64,000 nucleotides of DNA from the NCBI GenBank assembly GCA_018401745.1, contig JAGYJY010000013.1:1-64000 (forward strand), written 5' to 3'. Of the stretch, positions 1 through 9,074 are shown piece after piece; position 1 is the stretch's first letter; each line of letters starts with the position of its first letter. Source of the stretch: Pirellulales bacterium (GTDB taxonomy: Bacteria > Planctomycetota > Planctomycetia > Pirellulales > UBA1268). The notes beneath the pieces were generated by a model. That model had not been told where the DNA came from. It worked only from the letters and a program-made list of their open reading frames with translations, and made no database searches. Made by a program: the position numbers and the translations under genes.

Positions 1-50
1 CGGGTGAGCGGCTGGCTGTGTTTGTGGCATCAGCGGAGTCGAGGCCGTGA
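1..50 (+). CDS. 3' end of an upstream gene (partial)
   Basis: The third frame is open from the left edge and encodes GERLAVFVASAESRP before a TGA at 48-50. This TGA overlaps the GTG start of the lnt gene at 47 in a GTGA arrangement, the usual layout of translationally coupled genes. Only 15 residues are visible, so no function can be assigned. That it is coding at all is inferred from the stop/start overlap. Confidence 0.4.
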   Translation, partial: GERLAVFVASAESRP

Positions 51-1789
51 GCAGCCAGCCTGTGGAGGACCAGCGTGCCGCTGCCGGCGACGCGGGTGTG
101 GCGACTGATCGAAGCTGCTGGTGGCTCGCCCTTGGTGGGGCGGCGACGATGGCAGCCTCCCAGCCGCCGCTCGACCTGTGGTGGCTCGCCTGGGTGGCGG
201 CGGTGCCCTGGCTCTGGCTGGCACGGCAGTGCCGACCGTTTCACCGCCGCGAGTGGCTGGCTCTGTGGTGTGGCGGCGGACTCTACTGGCTTGCCGTGCT
301 GCACTGGCTCCGGCTGCCCCACCCGGCGACGTCGATCGGCTGGGTTGTCCTCTCCGCCTACCTGGCGGGCTTCGTGCCCTTCTGGGTGGCAGCGACGCGG
401 CGGCTTGTCAGCCATGCCCGGCTGCCGTTTGCCCTTGCGGCACCGCTGGCCTGGGTCGGCACGGAGCACCTGCGTGGCTGGCTCCTGGGCGGCTTCACCA
501 TGGGCGGCCTGTGCGACACGCAGGTGCACTGGCTCGCCGTGCTACAGACAGCCGATCTTTTTGGGGCGATCGGCCTCAGCGGCCTGGTGATGGCCGTGGC
601 CGCCTGCCTGACCGCAGCGCTTGCCGAGCCTGCGGCAACGGGGCGGCGCGACCTGTGGCGGAGCCTGAGGCATGTGGCCACGGCCTGTGGTCTGATGCTC
701 GCCTCCGTGGGCTACGGCCAGTGGCGGCTCGCGAGTGCGCCGGCTGCGGCAGCAAAGCCGCTGCGTGTGCTGCTCGTGCAGGGCTCGATCGACACCCAGC
801 TCAAACAGGATCCCGGCGGGGCTCAGCGGGTCGCACGCGAGTATGACGACCTGACCATCGAGGGGCTGGCTGCTGGCGAGCCCCCCGATCTGATTGTCTG
901 GCCGGAGACGATGTGGCGGTGGGGGCTGCTCGAGATCGACCCGGCAGAGGTGCTGCCAGAGGCGGTCGTGGAGCAGGCGCTGCGGACAGCGGATCGTGCG
1001 GAGGTCGATGCCGATCCGCAGCAGCGGCAGACCGCTGCCAGGGAGCAGCTCACCGCCGAGCGCCTTGAGCCGTTGGCAGCCTTCGCCCGCCGCTATGGCA
1101 GCACCTGGCTCGTGGGCCTCGACAAACAGGTGGTCACGCCGGCAGTGGCCACGGGCGTTCGCAACTACAACTGCGGCCTCTTCCTCGATCCCCAGGGCAC
1201 TCCCCTGGGCTGCTACGAAAAGATGTATCCCGTGCTGTTCGGCGAATACGTGCCGCTGGCCGACCGTTTTCCCTGGCTCTACAACCTCACGCCACTCCCC
1301 GCCGGGCTGACCGCTGGCACGAGCCCGCTGGCTGTTGAGGTGGCGGGCTTCGAGGTGGCCGCCACCATCTGTTATGAGACAACCCTGCCGCGGGCCATCC
1401 GCATGATGGTGCGGAGCCTCGCCGAGCAGCGGAAGCGGCCTGATGTGATCGCCAACCTCACCAACGACGGCTGGTTTTGGGGCTCGAGCGAACTCGACAT
1501 GCATCTCGCCGCGGCGGTGCTGCGGGCGGTTGAGGTGCGAACACCGATTGTGGTGGCCGCCAACACGGGGATTTCCGCCTGGATCGACGGTTCAGGCCGG
1601 GTGCGGCAACGAGGGCCCAAGCGAGCGACCGCAACGGTTCGGGCGGAAGTGATTCCCGACGGCCGTTGGAGTCCTTTTCTGGTTTGGGGAAGCGTGCCGA
1701 CGGGGCTGGCTGGGCTGGCTGCGGCGTTTTTTGGCTTGGGGGGGCCGTGTGGCCGCGAAATCCTGCCGAATAATCGGTTTTTCTGGTGA
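47..1789 (+). CDS. lnt: Apolipoprotein N-acyltransferase
   Basis: Transfers a third acyl chain from phospholipid to the N-terminal cysteine of diacylated lipoproteins in the inner membrane. The first ~230 residues are mostly hydrophobic with several probable membrane helices, followed by a nitrilase-type domain. The expected Glu-Lys-Cys triad is visible: Glu287 in IVWPETMW, Lys392 in CYEKMYP and Cys442 in ATICYETT. At 580 aa it is longer than the roughly 510 aa of E. coli Lnt, partly from an N-terminal extension and a ~30-residue Glu/Arg-rich stretch near 305-340. The GTG start at 47 overlaps the stop of the preceding frame. A nitrilase-like hydrolase is the only alternative, and the membrane half argues against it. 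Confidence 0.93.
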   Translation: MSSQPVEDQRAAAGDAGVATDRSCWWLALGGAATMAASQPPLDLWWLAWVAAVPWLWLARQCRPFHRREWLALWCGGGLYWLAVLHWLRLPHPATSIGWVVLSAYLAGFVPFWVAATRRLVSHARLPFALAAPLAWVGTEHLRGWLLGGFTMGGLCDTQVHWLAVLQTADLFGAIGLSGLVMAVAACLTAALAEPAATGRRDLWRSLRHVATACGLMLASVGYGQWRLASAPAAAAKPLRVLLVQGSIDTQLKQDPGGAQRVAREYDDLTIEGLAAGEPPDLIVWPETMWRWGLLEIDPAEVLPEAVVEQALRTADRAEVDADPQQRQTAAREQLTAERLEPLAAFARRYGSTWLVGLDKQVVTPAVATGVRNYNCGLFLDPQGTPLGCYEKMYPVLFGEYVPLADRFPWLYNLTPLPAGLTAGTSPLAVEVAGFEVAATICYETTLPRAIRMMVRSLAEQRKRPDVIANLTNDGWFWGSSELDMHLAAAVLRAVEVRTPIVVAANTGISAWIDGSGRVRQRGPKRATATVRAEVIPDGRWSPFLVWGSVPTGLAGLAAAFFGLGGPCGREILPNNRFFW

Positions 1790-1842
1790 GAAGGGCCGAT
1801 GTGCGAGAGGTTGCGGGCAGCCGGCAATGTCTTCCAGACGCG

Positions 1843-1872
1843 TTGACCCCCCTGCCGATTGACAACTATGGT
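1843..1872 (+). promoter_or_regulatory. Candidate sigma-70 promoter for the coiled-coil gene
   Basis: TTGACC (1843-1848) and TATGGT (1867-1872) are separated by 18 bp, about 50 bp upstream of the ATG at 1920. The preceding gene ends at 1789, so a separate promoter here is reasonable. This is a pattern match only. Confidence 0.4.
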
Positions 1873-1919
1873 GGTCGCATGGGGCGGTCGACCTCGCAGC
1901 ACCTGCCTGTGGTGAGCGC

Positions 1920-2754
1920 ATGAATATTATTGGCAAAATCTTTGTTTTCGCTGTCTTCATCATGAGCCTGGTGTTCATGAGCTTTGGAGTGGCGCTGTAT
2001 TCCACGCACACCAACTGGAAAGACGAGATCGTCAAGCCAGGTGGGCTCAACGACCAGCTGCAAAACGCTCGCAGGGAGGCCACCGAACTCCAAGCAGAGA
2101 TCAACAAGCTGACCAACGACGTCAAAGAGTCGGAGGTGGCCCGCGACACGGTGATCGCCCAGATTCAGACGGCCCTTCGAGAGAAGAACGAGTCGCTGCA
2201 AGAACTTCGCAAGCGGGTCGATCAGCAGGAGCAGGATCGCAACGTGGCCCAGGACGAGCTCGCCTCGAAGAGCCGCGAACTTGAGCAGGCCACCGCTCAA
2301 GATCAACGACCTCCGCAACTCCATCAAGCAGCAGCAGCAGAACCTCGACGACCAGGTAAAGCGGACGGCCGACATGGCCGTCGAGCTGCACGAGAAGGAG
2401 TCGCAGCTTGTCATCGTCCGTGAGCGAAAGAGCCAGCTCGAAAAGCAGGTCGCCAATGCCCGCGTCTTGCTGCAGCAGGTGGGCCTGAATGTTGGCTCAC
2501 TGCCCCGCGACCAGATGCCAGCGGTCGATGGCGTCGTCACGGCGGTGGGTCGTGATGCGATCGAGCTCTCACTCGGTGGCGACGACGGCCTGCAGCAGGG
2601 CCACGAACTTGAGGTCTATCGCGACGACACCTACCTCGGCCGCGTGCGAATTGTGACCGTTCGCCCCGACAAGGCTGTGGCGGAGGTGATGAAGGACTAC
2701 AAGCGGGGGTTCATCCAGCGGGGCGACCGGGTGGCCTCTCGGCTCAAGGGCTGA
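1920..2754 (+). CDS. Membrane-anchored coiled-coil protein (one frameshift)
   Basis: The N-terminus is a single hydrophobic segment (residues ~4-28, IGKIFVFAVFIMSLVFMSFG), followed by a long Gln/Glu/Arg-rich coiled coil and a C-terminal ~80-residue folded region (VDGVVTAVGRDAIELSLGGD onward) that looks like a small beta domain. The reading frame breaks near 2301: the first frame continues as QDQRPP and stops at 2423, while the coiled coil resumes in the next frame (KINDLRNSIKQQQ) and runs to TGA 2752-2754. Removing one C in GCTCAAG at about 2301 joins both halves into 277 aa. Function unknown. The topology resembles periplasmic coiled-coil scaffold proteins, but I cannot name the family. It is followed by the 46-aa membrane ORF. 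Confidence 0.75.
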
Positions 2755-2787
2755 TCTCCGGTCCTGAACTTTCATCTCGAGGAAGTC

Positions 2788-2928
2788 ATGGCAGACAAAG
2801 ACGAATCTGATGCAGGCCCGCCGCCGATGAATGTGTACACGGCCATGCTGCTGCTGGCTTTTGTGGCCATCTCGGTCGGCTGCTTGATGCTGGCGCTTGA
2901 CCTCAACTCAGTATGGCTTCGAGATTAA
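2788..2928 (+). CDS. 46-aa single-pass membrane protein
   Basis: This short ORF starts at ATG 2788, with a weak purine stretch (GAGGAAG) just upstream, and ends at TAA 2926-2928. It encodes 46 residues: a charged N-terminus (MADKDESDAGPPP), one hydrophobic helix (about residues 17-38, containing LLLAFVAISVG) and a short polar tail ending WLRD. It lies 33 bp after the coiled-coil gene on the same strand, so the two are probably co-transcribed and may act together at the membrane. No family is recognised. The clean membrane topology and position support a real gene. Confidence 0.6.
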   Translation: MADKDESDAGPPPMNVYTAMLLLAFVAISVGCLMLALDLNSVWLRD

Positions 2929-2944
2929 GCCGACGATGTGAGGT

Positions 2945-3070
2945 GGGGTCGCTCGGGGTGAGCCCAGGCCGATTCGCCGAGCGTTCGGGGTCGCTCGGGG
3001 TGAGCCCAAGCCGATTCGCCGAGCGTTCGGGGCCGCTCGGGGTGAGCCCAGGCCGATTCGCCGAGCGTTC
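2945..3070. repeat. 42-bp tandem repeat, three units
   Basis: Three consecutive 42-bp units occupy 2945-2986, 2987-3028 and 3029-3070, each beginning GGGG(T/C)CGCTCGGGGTGAGCC. The units differ at only a couple of positions. Each contains GGGGTGAGCCC, whose complement occurs downstream as CCCGGGCTCACCCC at 3155-3168, so the array is the left arm of a long inverted repeat. It lies between the convergent ends of two genes. The unit length is a multiple of three and is open in several frames, but nothing suggests it is translated. Confidence 0.9.
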
Positions 3071-3154
3071 GCTTCGCCATCCTGGCTTCGCTCACTCGTG
3101 CATTCTCGCTTTCGCCCTCCGGGCTGCGCTCGACTGCAAGGCCGGCTCATTCGG

Positions 3155-3262
3155 CCCGGGCTCACCCCTCGCTTACGGTTTGAGGACGGCCTGTCCGACG
3201 CTGCGCGTCGGTCTGCGGCCGGGGGGTGGGGGTGGCGCGGGATGGCTTCGGTGGCGCGCAAG
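3155..3262. repeat. Leader part of the composite intergenic repeat, copy 1
   Basis: Begins CCCGGGCTCACCCCTCGCTT and continues through ACGGCCTGTCCG and CTGCGGCCGG to GCAAG just before the 73-bp cloverleaf. The same ordered blocks precede the second cloverleaf (35095-35188). The first block pairs with the GGGGTGAGCCC of the 42-bp units. Confidence 0.75.
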
Positions 3263-3335
3263 CGGGACGGGTCCACGGGCCGCGCAGCGGCCTCGGCGAA
3301 GCCGAGGTGCCTTCGGCACCCGCGGACCCGTCCCG
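3263..3335. repeat. 73-bp cloverleaf repeat, copy 1
   Basis: The ends pair as CGGGACGGGTCC with GGACCCGTCCCG (12 bp), then one A/C mismatch, then CGGG with CCCG. Inside are three hairpins with no unpaired base between them: CCGC-GCA-GCGG (3280-3290), CCTCGGC-GAA-GCCGAGG (3291-3307) and TGCC-TTC-GGCA (3308-3318). This uses all 73 bases in a four-way junction. It is flanked by GCAAG on the left and TTCA on the right and lies between convergent gene ends. There is no T-tract, so it is not a standard intrinsic terminator. Confidence 0.9.
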
Positions 3336-3405
3336 TTCACATCTCTAGCCTGCGAAGGCCAGGATGGCTTCACGGGCGTGAAGCGAGAGCGGCCGTCGGC
3401 CGGGC

Positions 3406-4920
3406 TTAGGCGGGGCTGCGATGGCTGCGGGGGAGCGACGTGAAAGGATCGTCGTCGCTGCCGGCAGGTCCGAAGGGGTCCTCGCTGGCAGGCTCGCTGC
3501 TGAAGGGGTCGTCTGAGCCAGGGGTGTCCTTCTCGGACGGTGGGGTGGCGAGGGGGTCGTCTTTGTCTGCGGGGGCCTTGAAGGGATCGTCGTCGATGGG
3601 CTGCGGGTCGATGTTGTCGTCCTTAGGGCCAGGCTCAGGCTGCGGTGGCGCGGGCACTTCTTCCTGCTGTGGGGCGGGCACCTCTTCCGCCATGATCGCC
3701 GTGGGAGCGAGCGAGGCGACGACGCCGTTGTGGGTGGCGAGGTAGAGGCGATCGGTGACGGTGTTGGTGATCGGCATCTGGAAGCGGCCGGGCTGCAGCG
3801 TGGCGAGCGAACGGCCGTCGGCAAGATCGATCAGCACGAGTCGACCGACCGGATCGAAGCACCAGGCCGTGCCGCCGCCAGCGGCGAGCAGCTGGAGAGG
3901 CTGATCCCGGCTCCAGAGGAGATCGCCGGTGGTCGCGGAGCGGGCTTCGATGCCCCAGGTGCCCAGCGACACCAGGAGAGTGTCGCCATCGATCAGGAGA
4001 TCGCCCGAAGGCAGTTTGGGCAGGGCCACCCGCCAGCCGACCGTGAAGCCCGCCGAAGGATCGGAGTCGACCCGGATCAGGTCGCCGGAAGAGAGTGCCA
4101 TCCAGATCGCGCCGTCTCGATGGACAAGATCGCCAGAGGCCTGGCTGCCGAGCCGCAGCTCGTGCCGCCGCCAGCCGTTGTCGAGATCGTTGAGCGTGAC
4201 AAGCATGCCGTCCTCGCTGATCCAGCCGACAGAGAAGGGGGCGAGCCGATGGATTGCCTTGGCTCGCGATGTGCCGGCCTCAATCAGCAGCGGCTGCTCT
4301 TCTTCCAGCGCCGCTCGGCTGCGGCCCAGCTTGGCGGCTTCGATAGCTGCCGCATCGTCGGTCGACTGCGAGGCCGCGCGAATCATCGAGAGCGGTCGGC
4401 CTGTCGGATAGGCGGTGATCCGCAGGATCCGCAGCGGTCCGTAGGGCACGTAGACCCAGTTGTCGCCTTCGACGGCAGGGGCGATCGGCATCCGGCCGAG
4501 GCGGTCGGCCCACAGTCGGTCGCCACTGGCACGGTCGAACCCGTAGACATTGCTGCCGCGGGTGGCGAGCACGAGCGAAGGACCAATGCTCGCGGGCAGC
4601 CCGGGGTCGGTCGCATGGCCGATCCGCTGGCTCCAGGAGAGCGTGCCGGCGAGGGGAGCGCTGCCCTCGTGGTAGGCATGAACCCGGCCGTCACCGGTGG
4701 TCGCCACCACCAGCGAGTCGCTGATGCTCAGCGATTCCAGCCGCGTGCGGTCGGTGTCGAACGGCAGCTGCACCACCCAGTTGAGATGCCAGCCGCTCGC
4801 CGCGGCCAGTCTCTCGGCAACGCAGATATCGCCGCCTCGGGCGGATGGCGTGATCGTTGCGAGCATCAGGGCCACCAGGCGTGTCCGCGGGCCCAGGATC
4901 TTCGAGAACGACAGGTTCAT
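3406..4920 (-). CDS. Secreted PQQ-like beta-propeller protein with DDPF-rich tail
   Basis: 504 aa. A probable signal peptide (residues 1-29, with the hydrophobic run LVALMLATITPSARG) is followed by ~370 residues of propeller-like strands with phrases typical of PQQ repeats (GSNVYGFDRASGDRLWADRL, EARSATTGDLLWSRD). The last ~90 residues are acidic, Pro-rich and low in complexity, with repeated DDPF motifs. The family often forms outer-membrane or periplasmic scaffolds such as BamB-like proteins. Catalytic use of PQQ is not indicated because no dehydrogenase signature is visible. The gene is convergent with the 46-aa ORF and divergent from the 1318-aa gene. The start at 4920 is the only ATG giving a signal peptide. 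Confidence 0.7.
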   Translation of the reverse strand: MNLSFSKILGPRTRLVALMLATITPSARGGDICVAERLAAASGWHLNWVVQLPFDTDRTRLESLSISDSLVVATTGDGRVHAYHEGSAPLAGTLSWSQRIGHATDPGLPASIGPSLVLATRGSNVYGFDRASGDRLWADRLGRMPIAPAVEGDNWVYVPYGPLRILRITAYPTGRPLSMIRAASQSTDDAAAIEAAKLGRSRAALEEEQPLLIEAGTSRAKAIHRLAPFSVGWISEDGMLVTLNDLDNGWRRHELRLGSQASGDLVHRDGAIWMALSSGDLIRVDSDPSAGFTVGWRVALPKLPSGDLLIDGDTLLVSLGTWGIEARSATTGDLLWSRDQPLQLLAAGGGTAWCFDPVGRLVLIDLADGRSLATLQPGRFQMPITNTVTDRLYLATHNGVVASLAPTAIMAEEVPAPQQEEVPAPPQPEPGPKDDNIDPQPIDDDPFKAPADKDDPLATPPSEKDTPGSDDPFSSEPASEDPFGPAGSDDDPFTSLPRSHRSPA

Positions 4921-5000
4921 GGCTTGTTTCCCGGAAGGAGCGTCTCTGCTTCAAACATCCCCCACGAAACGATACCTTCAAACTTGTACAGACTGAAAAA

Positions 5001-5023
5001 CATGACCGCCTGAAACGGTCATG
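5001..5023. promoter_or_regulatory. Inverted repeat in a divergent promoter region
   Basis: CATGACCG (5001-5008) and CGGTCATG (5016-5023) are perfect 8-bp arms separated by 7 bp. They lie between the PQQ-like gene (minus) and the 1318-aa gene (plus), about 60 bp before the preferred start at 5085. The sequence upstream is AT-richer than its surroundings (TTGTACAGACTGAAAAA). An operator is possible; a leader hairpin is the alternative. Confidence 0.4.
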
Positions 5024-5084
5024 ACGATTAAAGCGAGTGAGAGGTGCGGTCGGTGTCGAGCCAGCCGCGGAGGCAGCCGGCCCG

Positions 5085-8000
5085 ATGACAACAGCGGACG
5101 CAGCGCAACCGACCCACGACCCTGCAGCGACCCTGCTGGGCTACCTCAACTTCTCCTCCGGGGCGTTTGACCCCACAGTCTGGCAGGCGATGAACGAGCT
5201 CTTTGCTCAGGTTGAGCCCCAGGGCGACTCGGGGGCCGCAGCAGCGATCGCTGCCGGCACCGAGGAGCAGACGGATGCCGCCGCGGCGGTGGCTGCGGTG
5301 CTCACGAAGCGACTTGCTGCGCTGGAGCGAGAAGCGCCCGCGTTTCGCAACGCGGCCCAGGCGAAGCAGGTGCTTTCACTGACCTTTGAGCAGTTTCCGG
5401 CTGCGTACCGGGCGTTTCACCAGGATCTGCTCGAACACCAGCCGCCTGGTTCGTTGGAGCGGCCCTTCCTGATGGCCGCTGCGGCCCAGGCTGTGCTCGC
5501 CACGGGCGGGCCCTTCGATGATCCGCAGCCGCTGCTGGAGCGGGCGATTGACTCGCTCAACGATTACGTCGGCTGGCGGCCGGTCGCGGTGTTGGAAAAC
5601 GAGCGGCTCTCCGAACCCTATCCGCACGAGCGGGTGCGGCCGCTGCCGCTGTTTGTGGCGGGCGCGGGTGTCGCTCACGGCCGCTACGCCAAGCTGGTCG
5701 CAGGGGCGCTCGAGATTCTCGGGCAGGCGCCGCAGTCCCTGGCCAATCAGGCCGACTTCGACCTGGCCATGCTCGAGGAGCTTGCTGTCGATCCACGGGC
5801 CTTCGACTTCCTGCATCCGGCTGCCAGCCGGCCCAACTATCTCTTCGGCCTCTGGGACCCAGACCGCATCGATAGCCGAGGCTGGTATCGGCGGCTGGTG
5901 GTGCAGCAGGCAACGCTCGAGGGAATCCGCTCCTGGTCGCAGCAGCCAGGAGCACCGCCCGACGAGCGGCTCCACGAGGCTTCGGCGGTGCTTGCCGGGG
6001 TGTTGCTGATGGCAGCCGGGCTCTCAGGCCATGGCCCGGGAGCGCTCCAGGCAGGCCTCCCGTTGTCGCAGCTGCTGCCCAAGATCGCCGGCTATCGCGA
6101 CGAGTTTTACCGCTGGCTGATGACAACGCTTCCGTCGGACCATCGCCAGCGGCTCGAGGACGAGATGGAGCGGCTGCGGCAGCCCTTCGGGGGTGTCCGC
6201 CGCTACATCAACACCACGCTCGCCGCTGCCCGAGCGCGGCAGGTGGAGAGCGTGTCGCTGGCGTCGGTGTTCGCTCGGCTGGGCCGCCGCGAGGCTGCCG
6301 AGCGGATGGCCCGGCGAGTGCCGGCGACGTCGGCGCGAATGGCTTCCCGCGTGATGAGCCGCACCGTGGCGGCCGAGGAGGCGGTGGCGCGGAGCGAGGT
6401 GGCCAAGGCCCTCGACCTGCTCGCCGAGGCCACCGATCTGCTGTTTCGGGCTGTGGCCTGCGGGGCAGCGGTCGACCCTTGGAACATTCTCGGGCTGGGT
6501 GGCCAGTTTCCGCTGCACGACCCAGGCGGCGAGAGCTTGCCCGATCCTCGCGTGGAAGACCTGGTGTCGATGACGGCGGCGGTCCTGGAAGGCACGGCGG
6601 CAGCCTGGCGGACGGCGGCGCTGGCTGGAAAGGCCGATCTTGCCGCCCGTGCTGAGGGGGCCCTGGAGCGGCTGGCTGGCTGGTGGGACCGCCACGCCAC
6701 CACGACCGTCTCTGGCGTGTCGCACCTCTCAGGGCGTGAGGTACTTGATTCAACGCGGGATGTGATTCGTGCCCTTGAGCAGCGGCGGGCGGCTGGCCCT
6801 GAACCGCCGTCGCCCGGCTTTTGGCGAAAGGCGGTGGCCGATTTTTCCTCGACCCGCAGCCATGCCGAGGCGGCGACCGCCCTGATTCGCGAGGGCGACC
6901 TCGATGCTGCGATGGGCCTGATCGTGCACTGGGCATCGCTTCTGGAGGGAGATCTCCTGGCCCGCAGCGGTGACGAGTGGCTGCATGCTGCCGAAGCGTG
7001 GCTGGCTGCAGCGATCGAAGACCCCTCGCCATCGTCGCGGAACCGGCAACGTCGGTTTCTGGAGCTGGTGGAAGCCAACACCTCAGGCATTGCCGACTTT
7101 GTCGACCTTGCAGTGGGGGATCGCGGCGCAGCGGGCGGACCCGGGGGCCGCCGGTCTGACGACGACGATGGCGACGTCGACGAGAGCGTTGCCGCAGCGT
7201 ATGAGACGATGGTCTGGCGAGATTCCGCCGATGATGGTGTCGATGGCGGCATGCTCGAGGCGGGCTCGGGTGGCAACGACGAGATCGGCCTGTTTGAGGA
7301 GATCGAAGAGGCTGCCGAGTTTCTCGCCGGCGTTGCCAGGCTTGCCCGCACGGTGGTGATTGCCTGGTGCCACCAGACGGCCAACGACGCGGTCTCGATT
7401 CCTCCGCCCGAGCGCGACTCCGTTGCCGGCTGGCGGCATGTCTTTCGGCGAATCCGCAACTCGATGGTGCGGGCGGCCGCCTCGATTAGCGAGCGGACCG
7501 GCAACGGCGGGCCAATGCTCTCAGCTGGCGACGAGGATCGGCTGCGGCTGGCGGCCGACGCGGCAGCTGAGCGGCTGCTGGAATCGGCGGTGCAGCTCTC
7601 GGAAACCCTCTGGATGCTGGCGGCCCATCGGGCGATCGCTGACGGTCGCAGTGAGGTGTCGCGATCGGGAAGGGGAGCGGTCGGTGTGTTGTTTGCCGCG
7701 ATGCTCACTGGTGATGTCGACGCGACCAGGGCGGCGCTCGAGCATGTGCTGCAGCAGCTGCTGGGGCGGCGGGTGCTCTACGTGCCGCTGTCGCGTGGCG
7801 GCCGGCCGGACAAAATCGTGGCCGCGCGGCGACGGGAGCGGCTGCTGGAGAGGCTCGCCTCGAGCCTGCCGCGGCTGGGCCTGGTGCAGGAGACAATCCA
7901 GATCGTGCGGCTCGCAAAGTCGCTGGAGCGGCACCGCCCCCCAGGGGCTGCCAGTGTCAGTGAGTTTGACCGCGTGTTTGAGGCGGCTACGACGTCGCTG

Positions 8001-9041
8001 GTGGAGCGGATCTGCGAATCGGCAGGCGGCGGTGACGGATCGACCGAAGAACGGAATCAGCGGATTCTCGAAGGCGTGTCGCAGCTGGTGCCAATGCTGC
8101 TCGAAACCTGGATGACCCATGCCAGGCAGCTGCGGCTGTCGGTGCTCGAGCGGATGCGGGACGACAAGGTCTACGCGATCATCCGCGACTTCGTGGAGCG
8201 ATACGGCGGCGGGCTGTTTACGCAGCACCTGATGGCCCCGACCTCGCTACGGGGCATCCTCCGCCGGGGTGTGCGGCCCTGGCTCGAGGGGCTGCTGGAG
8301 AAGTCGGCGTATGACCCTGACTTTGAGCAGCCGCCGCTGCTTGCCGCGATCGCCTCCGGCGAGGTGCCGCTGCGGCATGCTGCGGCCCGCGTACGGCTGG
8401 TGCTGGAAAGCATCGCGGAAAACCATGCGGAGTATCGCGACTGGAACTCCACCACGTCACAGTCGGATCGCGGCGAGTATCTCCATATCCTGCTCGACTT
8501 CCTCCGCATCAAGGCGGAGTATGACCGCATCAGCTGGACGCTGCGGCCGGTGGGAATGGCCCACCGCGTGCTCGCCCGCCGCGGCGAGACGGAAGCGGCC
8601 GCCGCCTGGCGGAGCCGCATGCGGGAAGAGACCGCTGCCACGTCGGAGGGCCTCAAGCGACGGCTGGCCGAGATCGAATCCACCTGGGGCCTGCGGCTGG
8701 CGAGTGTGGCCGACTGCGTGCAACGACCGTTCACCGCGGTGCTTGAGCAGGATGAGCTGGAGTCGCTGGTGGAGCCGGCTGTGCTGGAGCTGCGGGCTGG
8801 CGGGCCAACGCCAGTAGCCGATGCCCTCGAGCAGCGGGCGGAGAGTTTTCTCGGGCTGGCAGCGGGGTCGGGGGTGGAGGTGCCAGAATGGCTTGAGCAG
8901 CTCGGGCGATGTATCGACGCTGCGATCGAACATCGCGTGGAGGTTTCACCCGTCGGCCGCCTGCCCGACGCCATCGCCTGGCAGCCGATCGAGTGGCAGG
9001 CCTTACAAGACATGCTCGCCCCCGAAGCCGCCGGCGACTGA
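5085..9041 (+). CDS. Large helical protein of unknown function, 1318 aa
   Basis: The frame is open from a GTG at 5037, but the ATG at 5085 (MTTADAAQPTHDP) is preferred because the 16 residues before it look like leader sequence. The product is Ala-, Leu-, Arg- and Glu-rich throughout, apparently all helical, with no signal peptide, membrane helix or recognisable catalytic motif. A low-complexity acidic stretch (DDDDGDVDESVAAAYETMVW) lies near residue 700. Composition suggests an extended cytoplasmic helical-repeat protein. It ends 33 bp before the LipB-like gene, which overlaps lipA, so the three probably form one operon. I recognise no family. A role in lipoylation or protein quality control would be a guess from context. 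Confidence 0.7.
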   Translation: MTTADAAQPTHDPAATLLGYLNFSSGAFDPTVWQAMNELFAQVEPQGDSGAAAAIAAGTEEQTDAAAAVAAVLTKRLAALEREAPAFRNAAQAKQVLSLTFEQFPAAYRAFHQDLLEHQPPGSLERPFLMAAAAQAVLATGGPFDDPQPLLERAIDSLNDYVGWRPVAVLENERLSEPYPHERVRPLPLFVAGAGVAHGRYAKLVAGALEILGQAPQSLANQADFDLAMLEELAVDPRAFDFLHPAASRPNYLFGLWDPDRIDSRGWYRRLVVQQATLEGIRSWSQQPGAPPDERLHEASAVLAGVLLMAAGLSGHGPGALQAGLPLSQLLPKIAGYRDEFYRWLMTTLPSDHRQRLEDEMERLRQPFGGVRRYINTTLAAARARQVESVSLASVFARLGRREAAERMARRVPATSARMASRVMSRTVAAEEAVARSEVAKALDLLAEATDLLFRAVACGAAVDPWNILGLGGQFPLHDPGGESLPDPRVEDLVSMTAAVLEGTAAAWRTAALAGKADLAARAEGALERLAGWWDRHATTTVSGVSHLSGREVLDSTRDVIRALEQRRAAGPEPPSPGFWRKAVADFSSTRSHAEAATALIREGDLDAAMGLIVHWASLLEGDLLARSGDEWLHAAEAWLAAAIEDPSPSSRNRQRRFLELVEANTSGIADFVDLAVGDRGAAGGPGGRRSDDDDGDVDESVAAAYETMVWRDSADDGVDGGMLEAGSGGNDEIGLFEEIEEAAEFLAGVARLARTVVIAWCHQTANDAVSIPPPERDSVAGWRHVFRRIRNSMVRAAASISERTGNGGPMLSAGDEDRLRLAADAAAERLLESAVQLSETLWMLAAHRAIADGRSEVSRSGRGAVGVLFAAMLTGDVDATRAALEHVLQQLLGRRVLYVPLSRGGRPDKIVAARRRERLLERLASSLPRLGLVQETIQIVRLAKSLERHRPPGAASVSEFDRVFEAATTSLVERICESAGGGDGSTEERNQRILEGVSQLVPMLLETWMTHARQLRLSVLERMRDDKVYAIIRDFVERYGGGLFTQHLMAPTSLRGILRRGVRPWLEGLLEKSAYDPDFEQPPLLAAIASGEVPLRHAAARVRLVLESIAENHAEYRDWNSTTSQSDRGEYLHILLDFLRIKAEYDRISWTLRPVGMAHRVLARRGETEAAAAWRSRMREETAATSEGLKRRLAEIESTWGLRLASVADCVQRPFTAVLEQDELESLVEPAVLELRAGGPTPVADALEQRAESFLGLAAGSGVEVPEWLEQLGRCIDAAIEHRVEVSPVGRLPDAIAWQPIEWQALQDMLAPEAAGD

Positions 9042-9074
9042 GAGCCGTTTTTCCCCAAAGCCCCCACATATCTG

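Noticed and set aside
3263..3335. tRNA-like length and cloverleaf shape of the 73-bp repeat
   Set aside because: There is no 7-base anticodon loop, no T-loop or D-loop consensus and all three loops are only three bases; it is not a tRNA.
2908..3443. Open frames across the 42-bp repeats, giving repeated peptides such as NARRIGLGSPRATP
   Set aside because: The openness follows from a unit length divisible by three and high GC; no start signal, and the frames cross structured repeats.
3730..5013. 427-aa plus-strand frame
   Set aside because: It is antisense to the PQQ-like gene, whose signal peptide and repeats are clear.
6203..7708. 501-aa minus-strand frame, Ser/Arg-rich
   Set aside because: Shadow of the 1318-aa gene; composition typical of antisense GC-rich sequence.
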